A DNA stretch of 64,000 nt from Jacaranda mimosifolia (Eukaryota; Streptophyta; Magnoliopsida; Lamiales; Bignoniaceae): NCBI GenBank assembly GCA_018894105.1, contig CM032118.1, forward strand, positions 33,956,690 through 34,020,689, given 5' to 3'. Position 1 is the stretch's first letter, and each line of letters begins with the position of its first letter. The notes beneath the pieces were generated by a model, which did no database searches, was not told where the DNA came from, and worked only from the letters and a program-made list of their open reading frames with translations. The translations under genes were made by a program, and so were the position numbers. Of this stretch, positions 56,559-64,000 are shown piece after piece.

Positions 56559-59500
56559 TGTAATGCCCCCACTCAGGGCAACACCTAAGCTGATGCGCCA
56601 CTCAGTTCAGTCTTAAATTGAACCTACAAATCAATCAATAGTCCATAATCAAACATTTCAAGCTTATCAGAAATAGCAGCGGATTCTAAATTAAACAAAC
56701 CTATCATAAGACAATAAATTCAAACCTTAAACAATCCTGCGACATACAGAACATATACTAAATACATGCTACAAAATTCCAAATTCAACTTATCAGAAGC
56801 AGCGGAATTTCCACTTAACAGACTCGGCAATCGACTAAGTGAATGCCATGATTCACATTTTTACATAACAAAATATTTATATTTCTTAAGTCGACCCCAT
56901 CAACAAGATATATCACAGCGTCTTGAGTCCATGCTTAGCAATCAGATAATTTCCATATATACATTCAACGCTTGATCTATTACAAAATATTCCTATCCTG
57001 CCTGGAGTCCAATCCTTCACTCAATCCCTGTCAGAGGGAATCAAAATAAACAAGGGTAAGTCCAAAGGACTTAGTAAGGAAGAAGAAAATGATAAGATGA
57101 AAAGGAAAACTATTGAGATACAACAATCAACAATAAAATTCGGTAATAAGCAAGACTTTTTGATAGGAACAAAATTTGGTTATGAGCAAGAATTCTTAAC
57201 ATGATCAATAGAGTACATGACAGGCATGATATCAAACTTGACAGATTGTTGGTCATTCCAACCTTATTACTCCTAAATCAAATTATAATTGCAAGTACCA
57301 GGCATCGGTATTGTATAAACAAGATTTCCTTATCGTTCTATTGCTCGAGCACTCAGCTCAGCGGGTAATAACTTGATTATATGGCATAGCCAATCACATG
57401 CCAGATCCCGTCACTCACAATTCGCTACCTCCTGCTACTTGTAAGTCAGGATCGTAGATGGGTACTAGCCGTAAGACCTGTGTCCGTTGATTCGTTCCGC
57501 CCGGCCGTCTTTCGGACCTAGCCCCTGGGACCAAACCCCCCGTGGCGTCCCTCCGGGTGAAAACAGCCCATGGCGTCCCAAGAGTTGAAAACCACCCATG
57601 GGTTGAAAATATATAATGCCAACATATAAGAATTTAACCTTTCAAGCAATAACATGAACATTTCATAACTTTACCAGATTTGCCATTTACAAGGTAAAAC
57701 ATTTTCCAATAATGGCTGGCAAGGCCTATTCCAATAAGCAAGGTACATGAACAATTTAAGAGAACTTTTGACATAAATAGGTCTAGTACTGAAATCCAGA
57801 GGTGCTAACAGGGATAGACATAAGAGGAGCCCCCACTGGACATGCACTGTCAACTAGTGTGACTCTTTGCTCTGTAACAGACTCAAGAGGAGCCTCATAC
57901 TGGACATGCCTTGTCAACTAGTGTGACTCTTTGCTCTATAATAGACTCAAGAAGAGTCTCCCACTGGACATGCACTATCAACTACTGTGGCCCTTTGCTC
58001 TACCCAGCATATATTTTATAGCAATGACCGAACAAGATATTTAAAAGAGCCAAGATTTTCAATGTTCAGTTGCCAATAGGGCAAAATAACTTAACAGTTT
58101 TGCCAACAAGGCGATCAACAATACACTTGAACAAACAACATGTTTATAAGAAATTAACAAGTACCAGAGAAATTCACAGAGTTCGATTGAAAAATAATTA
58201 TTTTCAAGAAAATACAAAAAATACGAAGTAGTTTCAAATTCAGGAGAACCTCACAGGGTTCGATAACCAAGCAACGTTAATCAAGACAAATACCAAATCA
58301 GCAGAATCTAATAGGTTCAACATTAGATACGGAATAAGCTCATACAAACGATAACCAATTGGCCGATCCCTCACAAAGGCAACAATAATAAATGGAATAC
58401 GATAATCAAATCAATACAAACCTTCTTAGGGGTTTATCAATAAAATCGATAGGTACAAAAGTACCAAATTGGCGGCTGCTCACCTTAAAAGTCTCAGAAA
58501 GCAACCACAATTGGCCGTCTATTGGTATGCGGGACCTACTCCTTCGTCACCTACCAAAGGAATAAGTTCACAATCAAATCTTCTGAATCTTAACTATAAA
58601 TATAACAAATGTCATTATCAAACTTAAGGGTATTCCAACATAGTCCTACTAGTTCTTAGATATTTAAACAGTCCATGACCTTATTTTCCAATTGATTTAA
58701 AGTTCAGAGTACATAACCTAAATCCAATATTGATTATGATTTCTCAATCATAATTCTTAATGCACTTAAATATCCTTATCATGTTCCTCAATTACTCTAA
58801 CTGTTTAATCATAATTCTCAATTTCCATGTTACACTCAACTGTGCAAGGCAATCACCTATCATAGTCCTTAACTCGATAATTGATTCATCCGAGTCAATT
58901 AAATTCAACACTATATTAATTACAAGATTAATCTATAACCTTAAGCTAAATCGTGGTTTAACAATCTTAATTCTAATCACAATCAACTTCATCCAAAAAT
59001 CTAATTACATCCAACAATTCAATCGAATTAAAATTTGATTATTGAAATTTACTCAAATTGGGTCAGATCGAGACCTAAGTTTAAGCTAAAAATAGCCCAT
59101 GCGAGTCCAGGATCAAAATCTGCACAAGTTGCCTGAATGACACCGTCACGCGCCACCGCCAGAGAGGTGAACCAACCCCACCATCAGGCGTGCCTCGTCG
59201 AGGTGATCAAAACCCCCAAATCAATTTCCCGATTGGCTACCATTTGGCCGGTCAATTGGCCGTTCAAAGCGGCAGCCAAACCCTAACCCCCACTGTCAAC
59301 TACCTACGTCAATTCTCCCGCCACTGCCAATCAAAACCCAAAATTGAACCTACGACCAACATACCATCTCCTCGCAACCGAAGCCCATCCATTTCCATCG
59401 TCGTACGCCAGAGAATGGCCAACCCTGCCATGAGCTCGCCGTCGAGCTTGATTTCCCAGCGATTTCGCTGATGGTTTGGGTCAAACTTGGTATGGTTTTG

Positions 59501-59986
59501 CTCACCTCAGCTGGAGGAAGTTAACCATGGCCTTGGTTTCGGGTTTCACGGCCAATATACGGTGATTCGCCAGTAGGGTGAACTTTGGGCCTTTTTTGAG
59601 AATTTGACAAAAATTTGTCCTTCAACTATATATATAAATATACTTTCCAGCCCTTTCAATTTGGCCCCAAACTTTTTGACTGACTTCAATTTCACCCCAA
59701 AAGGTTTCAACCGCCTTCAATTTAGTCCTTGTCCTTCAATTGAGTCCTCTAACTTTCAATTCTTGCACATTGACCCCCAAAATTTCTATTTTTGGGCAAT
59801 CAAGTCCAAATCTAATTATTTTAAGGACCTCCAACTTCTAACTTGTCCACATTAATCCCCTAAACTTCTGAATTTTTTGCAATCAAGTCCTTTTTATTTG
59901 TTTTTCAAGCCTTAAAATCTGATCAATCAATATCTTAATTTCTAAATTCTTATTTTTTCAAAATATCGAATTTTAGGGGTGTTACA
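56559..59986 (-). mobile_element. Solo LTR, chromovirus-type Gypsy (copy B), nested in Copia RT
   Basis: The plus strand begins TGTAATGCCCCCACTCAGG and ends GAATTTTAGGGGTGTTACA, so the LTR reads on the minus strand. Flanking pentamers are TTTTT and GTTTT, one mismatch. Copia RT coding sequence stops at one border and resumes at the other, showing insertion into an existing gene. Family markers GTCCAAAGGACTTAGTAAGG (near 57060), ATGCCAGATCCCGTCACTC (near 57398) and GGGTACTAGCC are shared with copy D. The 3428-bp length is the longest of the set. U3-type pyrimidine runs (TTTGGCCCCAAAC, CAATTTAGTCC) lie at 59640-59930. No internal genes are present. Confidence 0.82.
57818..58010. repeat. 63-bp minisatellite inside LTR copy B
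   Basis: Three copies of a unit containing AAGAGGAGCC, CACTGGACATGC, TGTCAACTAGTGTGACTCTT and TGCTCT-TAACAGACTC, starting near 57822, 57885 and 57949. Confidence 0.85.
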
Positions 59987-60420
59987 GTTTTGTAGCCAAC
60001 AAACCCATTTTTTTCCCTATTTTGGCAAATTCCTTGTATTGACTTTATCTTTCGGTTGCCCAAGCAAAAAGGCGTTATTAACATATAATTCATGTAATTT
60101 CTAGTGTTCAATTAAAGTAGATACTAATAGTTGATGTACAATAACAATTTAGCAAGGGAGCAAATATTTCATGAAGTCAACACCTTCAATATGAGTGTAG
60201 CCTTTAGCAATAAGTTACACGTGGTAGCATTTGATGCATCCATCTAAATGATATTTAACTTTGTAAATCTATTTAGAGTTCATAGTTGATACGCCAAGGG
60301 GTAATGGTTGCAAAGTCCAAGTATGATTAGATTCCAAAGCAAAAATCTTCTTTGCCACGGTATCCCTCCAATGTGCATGTTTAAGTTCCTAAAAATGATC
60401 GTAGCTCATTAGTGAATAAG
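59987..60420 (-). pseudogene. Copia reverse transcriptase, 5' part
   Basis: The minus strand encodes KIFALESNHTWTLQPLPLG, then YKVKYHLDGCIKCYHV, LIAKGYTHIEGVDFMKYLL and LHELYVNNAFLLGQPKDKV, which matches the start of a Copia RT (ALE-NHTW-L-PLP, KVKY-DG-I-RYKARLVAKGYTQ-EGVDF and LDVNNAFLHG). The reading changes frame several times. It ends at the solo LTR border at 59986. Confidence 0.85.
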
Positions 60421-60954
60421 ACGGCCACTAAGAAGGCACTATGAGCATAAGAAAACTTGGAACGAGAAATATAGTAAGAGACAGGATGTACGATTGAATT
60501 TGATAAATGAATAATTGAGGACAATATAGAATCAAGAGATCCATGAGAGAGGGCAAAGTTTAATCATAAATAGATAATATATGAGAAACATGCCACTGTC
60601 TTTCCGAAAAATAATGGAAGCTATTGGTATAATACGCTTTGAGTCACTAATTGGGATGTGCTCAACAGGATTTAAGGGTGGTGCTACAGATGTGGATAAA
60701 TTCGATATGATTAGTTTAAGATCAATAGTAGTGGATGGGAATGACTCAGTCAAAGGTCATGAGGCCATGACTATAAATGTAGGAAACTCAACTATAATGA
60801 TGGGTAAATAAAGCTCAATGGTTAGATGCCAATGAGCGTACCATAATCTAACAGTATGGTGTGACCTAAATTTGTGATTGAGTAATTTGCAAATGTAAAT
60901 GTATCTTAAAAAAATTGAATATTTTGAGAAATATAGATCATCTTACTCTCAAGG
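60421..60954 (-). pseudogene. Linker between Copia integrase and reverse transcriptase
   Basis: A Pro/Ser/Ile-rich minus-strand frame (60532-60753, with STSVAPPLNPVEHIPISDS) fills the interval between integrase and RT. Such low-complexity spacers are normal in Copia polyproteins. No domain is visible, and the assignment rests on position. Confidence 0.5.
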
Positions 60955-61545
60955 TCATAATTTTTGTATTCCTTTTGTCCATTTAGGTGTTAAAAAAATA
61001 TATAATTTGGTATGAGGAGCAAACTTGTCCCATAGCTTGTTCACATATCCATAACAATGGTGTCCAAAGTTGTTTAGATGACTATAAGTTGGAATATTCC
61101 CAAGTAAAACCCATATGATGTTTTCTTTTTGTAACACTAAGAGGAACTTGCAGTTGATCAAGTGTATGATCGTAAAAACACACTCTTCCCAAAAGGAAAT
61201 AAGGAGTTTTACTTGAATTAGTAGTGCACTTGCAACTTCAAGATGCCAATGCTTTCATTCAGTGCAATGCAATTCTATTGTATATGTCTGGACAACTAGA
61301 CTATCGTTCCATATTATTTTCAAAATATTAAGCCATTGATCATCATGAGTAAATTATAACCCATTGTCTATTTCCAGAGTTTTGACTTTCAATTTAAACT
61401 GTGGGGAAACCCAATTGAAAATTTGCAAGAGACATCGCTTGATTTCTGGCTTGTGTTTCATAAGAATTGCTCGACTGAAATCATCTACTATAGTTAGAAA
61501 GTAATGAGAGCCAGAGAAACAGATTTTGTCTTGTAAGGACCCCAA
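60955..61545 (-). pseudogene. Copia integrase
   Basis: Two minus-strand frames carry parts of the integrase. At 61354-61545: SGSHYFLTIVDDFSRAILM followed later by LKVKTLEIDNGL, corresponding to the first catalytic Asp region (YFLTIVDDFSR) and the second (IRSDNGTEF). In the latter, S-D-N-G reads I-D-N-G, keeping the Asp. At 60955-61161: NIPTYSHLNNFGHHCYGYVN followed by WDKFAPHTKLYIFLTPKWTKG, the C-terminal segment usually written PTYDHLKVFGC-CY and KFDPRA-CVFLGYP-GQKG. The catalytic Glu segment between them is not cleanly readable. The fragments are in different frames. Confidence 0.85.
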
Positions 61546-61912
61546 ATGTCACATTGGAGTAAATGAAAAGCATGCATAGTTTTATTCGTATTGATAGGAA
61601 AAGGTAATTATGTTTGGTTTGGTTTACAAAAAGCATCACAAAATATAATCTTATTACAATCAGAGAAAATCAATAAATTTGGATTCACTAATAGATACCC
61701 CCAAGCTCTTGTACCATAAACTTACATTAACTAGATTAATTCTGGCAATCAATGCCCACCCCTTATCATTGGTTCTAAGTAATAGAAATCATTCCACTTT
61801 CTATTCATTCCAATCAGCATCCTTGAAAATAAGTCCTAAATTGCACAAAATTTTTGGCCAACAGGTCATCGTATATCTTAAATCATATGTCAATTTACTA
61901 ATAGATTATAAA

Positions 61913-62200
61913 TTAAAATACAAAGCCAATTTTTTTTTCAAGAGAAACCTGGCACGAAGCATGGATTGCTACTATTTCACCATTTGCAATATGCATCGGT
62001 GAAATGCCAAGGCATGATACTGCTTCTGATAATGAATTTAGTCTACGTGTTTTGTGATTTCTTGCCCATGTATCAATTACCCATTCATTTTCCAGCTTAC
62101 CCGCACAATTATAGGCTACCATATTTGCACATGAAGTACCACCTCGAAAAGCTATCAATTGTTGATGTTGGACATAAGTCAGGCAAGGGATTCGTGACAC
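61913..62200 (-). pseudogene. Copia protease and pre-integrase region
   Basis: The frame contains ENEWVIDTWARNHKT at about residues 38-51, aligning with the Copia protease active-site motif W-I-D-T/S-G-A-S/T-x-H. The catalytic Asp remains but the following Gly has become Trp and Ser has become Arg, so activity would be lost. Downstream, SPMHIANGEIVAIHASCQV corresponds to the V-L/A-NG--V-V---G-V segment. The block lies between gag and integrase, as expected. Confidence 0.75.
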
Positions 62201-62299
62201 GACTCTGCCTGCATTGCAACAATAGCCATTTTGAATGAGGTATTTAGAGATACACCACCAATTATATGGTCTCCTTACTGTCTAGGCTGCTTATTGATC

Positions 62300-62720
62300 C
62301 GTTTTTCAAGTTTGTGCTAGTTTGATAGATATCCAATCACTTTGTAACAATATTATTTAATGTGGTTTGTCTTTCCATAATGCTCACAGGATGGAGAGTT
62401 ACCACGATCTCCATTACTATTTTTTTTCGATCTTAACTCATTACTTTCAATTAGCAAGGCAACATCTTCTATGGTGGGGGGACAATTTACAATAATCAAA
62501 CATTGTTTCTTCTCTTATGTAGGAACACGTATGCCTTTCTAAGGATTGGTAGTGGATCGATGCTCAAGATTTGGGATCTCACAATTGTACATTCTTCGTA
62601 GAGTCCTGCCAAAAAGTCAAAAAACCTTCTTTTCTTCACGTGTGAATTGTATCCTTCACGTTGTATCACATGTACATCTGTTTTTGCACCCTTGTACTGG
62701 ATTGAGACCTTGTAGTTCAC
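62300..62720 (-). pseudogene. Copia gag (UBN2-type) with zinc knuckle
   Basis: The minus-strand frame 62496-62720 reads FFDFLAGLYEECTIVRSQIL then SIDPLPILRKAYVFL, matching the Copia gag signature RFL-GLN--F---R-QIL--DPLPS--KAYSLV. Further on (about 62325-62390), CEHYGKTNHIK, a stop, then YCYKVIGYL is the zinc knuckle, with the second Cys of CxxC changed to Tyr. The 5' part of gag is not recognisable. Gag forms the particle shell and the knuckle binds RNA. Confidence 0.75.
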
Positions 62721-63049
62721 CTCAAACAGTTTTAACTTTTTTTAATAAGATAAAATAAATGATTTCTCTTGTTATAATAGAGTAATGGTTCGTTTCAACT
62801 CATAGACTCTAGGCAACTCCTTAAGTGAACCCTTCATTCATATCTGCTTACAACTTTGCTACCTTTTCAACATGGCAGTACTTCCATGAAGTTCCTTTAC
62901 ATTTGTGAGCCTTGAAATGAGCATTGCGTTACACTATATTCGTATGTTTAGATTTAGAGAATCAACATTAAGATTCTAGTCTTTGTAACGTTCCATCCAC
63001 AAAACATGCCTTTTTCTTGGAATGGAGCACTTTCATAAATCTAAGCCTC

Positions 63050-63105
63050 CAAGTGAAGTAATTATCTCTACTCCAAGTGAAGTAATTATCTCTACTCCAC
63101 TTTTA
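63050..63105. repeat. 25-bp tandem duplication
   Basis: TCCAAGTGAAGTAATTATCT followed by CTACTCC occurs twice back to back within the Copia leader region. Confidence 0.8.
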
Positions 63106-63319
63106 TTGGAAGGAGTAGTCAGAAAAAAAAATTAAAAAATCAAGTGATGGTGATCAAATGGGTGCAACTAGTATAGAGATGTGGGATGAATAAAACTTGT
63201 GATCATGTCCCTAAGTTGTTGTTTTTGTTGTTCGCATATTCCCTTGCTTTTTTTGATGAGCGAAATAAGAGAAAAATTTTAAAGAAAAATTTATAGCATT
63301 ATAACCTTCTTTAGTAATA

Positions 63320-63547
63320 TAAAAATTGAAATGAATTCTCCAAATTTAATTGCATTTCTCATTGATAAACTCTATAATATATAGTTTTGTATAAATTGGG
63401 ATAGCTATCCCTAACTATGAGCTATCTATTGGTTAATTACAACCAATTTAGAATTGACAAAAGATAAGCAACGAATCAAATAGATTGGGATATCTATTTC
63501 CACAACTAGATATGAGAAAATTGGTACGTACAAAATATCCTCCGATA
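63320..63547 (-). repeat. 5' LTR of the Copia element (approximate)
   Basis: On the minus strand it starts TATCGGAGGATATTTTGTAC and follows the LTR at 52831 segment by segment. No polypurine tract precedes it, which marks it as the 5' LTR. The original TG start appears changed to TA in both copies. The inner boundary and the primer-binding site are not recognisable. Confidence 0.55.
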
Positions 63548-63892
63548 GTCCTAATCAAACTTAATTTTCAATGATAAAATCAAATTCTTACCAAATTAGC
63601 ACACTAATCCCAACTTATTGGCATACCAATCCTAGTAGTTTGTGACTTTTAAAATAAAACACAATGAATTTCTAAGCTTAGCTCAAAAGTTCAAATAAAT
63701 AAAAACACCTCAACAAAAGATCTAATACAATAACTATCTCTCCACCTCCCTGAAAGATCCATATGTGGGGCAATCTCCATCATCATCTCAATGAATTACT
63801 CTAAGTGGTCACTAATTATCTACTTCCAGATGACCTCCCTAAACTTTTATATAGAAATTCCATACTTGTAGTATCCCTTTAAGTACTTCAAA

Positions 63893-64000
63893 CGGCAAAA
63901 TTGCAATATGCATCCTATAATTTTGCCCGATTTACATTTTTGCCCTATAAGTTGGAAAATTAAAATTTTAGTCCTATAAGTATAAAAAAAATTGTCATTT
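63893..64000. mobile_element. Left terminal repeat of a MULE-like element, cut by the window edge
   Basis: CGGCAAAATTGCAATATGCA, then CCTATAATTTTGCCCGATTT, then CATTTTTGCCCTATAAGTTG resembles the style of the terminal repeats at 48502 and 55314 (AAATTGCA, then repeated TTTTGGTCCYAYAARTT). Its partner would lie beyond the window. Confidence 0.5.

Larger units (their letters stand above)
52560..63547 (-). mobile_element. Dismantled Ty1/Copia retrotransposon
   Basis: Read on the minus strand the order is LTR (63547 downward), gag, protease, integrase, reverse transcriptase, RNase H, polypurine tract (GAGGGAGAG) and LTR (52831 downward), the Copia order with integrase before RT. All genes are broken by stops and frameshifts. 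The RT is interrupted by a 3.4-kb solo LTR (56559-59986), a 731-bp MITE (55314-56044) and other foreign sequence (about 53.9-55.3 kb). This is the oldest layer in the right third of the window. Confidence 0.85.

Noticed and set aside
59190..59471. Pro/Ser-rich frame of 93 codons
   Set aside because: It is inside LTR copy B and corresponds in position to GC-rich leader stretches of the other LTRs; no coding evidence.
1..64000. tRNA, rRNA or organelle-derived sequence
   Set aside because: No tRNA-like cloverleaf with the conserved B-box sequence GGTTCGANNCC, and no rRNA or plastid gene, was recognised on reading both strands by eye; a tRNAscan-type search could overturn this.

Overview
This is plant nuclear DNA, most likely from a eudicot. 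The background is very AT-rich, plant LTR retrotransposons and MULE, CACTA and MITE elements are nested in one another, and one gene encodes a C2H2 zinc-finger protein with plant-type QALGGH fingers and a DLNxxP repression motif. I cannot name the species. Only that gene (41212-42813) looks intact; nearly all other recognisable coding sequence is transposon or broken gene fragments.

Layout. 1-400: a small MITE. 400-2400: AT-rich and unassigned. About 2.4-11.45 kb: a cluster of gene pieces, all on the minus strand. It holds the N-terminal exons of a NUA/TPR-type nuclear-pore anchor (10976-11445), class XI myosin exons (7875-8051 and about 6536-6655) and VPS13-type exons (5897-6249 and 5304-5698), with the 3' part of an LTR retroelement between the first two (about 8.4-10.4 kb). 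13.1-13.54 kb: a diverged solo LTR. 15348-26064: a complete but mutated Tat-type Ty3/Gypsy element with gag, pol with two RNase H domains, a 66-bp tandem array and an antisense spliced gene. It sits beside a CACTA-type terminus at 27461-27476. 27.48-34.16 kb: an AT-rich tandem repeat of about 1.2-1.4 kb, split by a solo LTR (28991-32190). 34.2-40.3 kb: AT-rich and almost featureless. 40.3-43.2 kb: the zinc-finger gene and its flanks. 45000-47182: a solo LTR with a perfect 5-bp target duplication. 47564-51949: another LTR of the same kind, carrying a 1.57-kb MULE-like element. 52.6-63.55 kb: a dismantled minus-strand Ty1/Copia element whose reverse transcriptase is split by a third solo LTR (56559-59986) and a 731-bp MULE-type MITE (55314-56044). 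The start of another MULE-type terminal repeat is cut off by the right edge.

How the parts relate. The mobile elements record a sequence of insertions: Copia first, then the solo LTR and the MITE inside it; a CACTA-like region, then the Gypsy element beside or inside it; an LTR, then the MULE inside it. The minus-strand gene fragments are the least ordinary content: three unrelated housekeeping genes contribute pieces in one orientation over about 6 kb, which suggests capture by a Helitron or Pack-type transposon, although I could not find the ends of the carrier. The zinc-finger gene is predicted to encode a nuclear transcriptional repressor.
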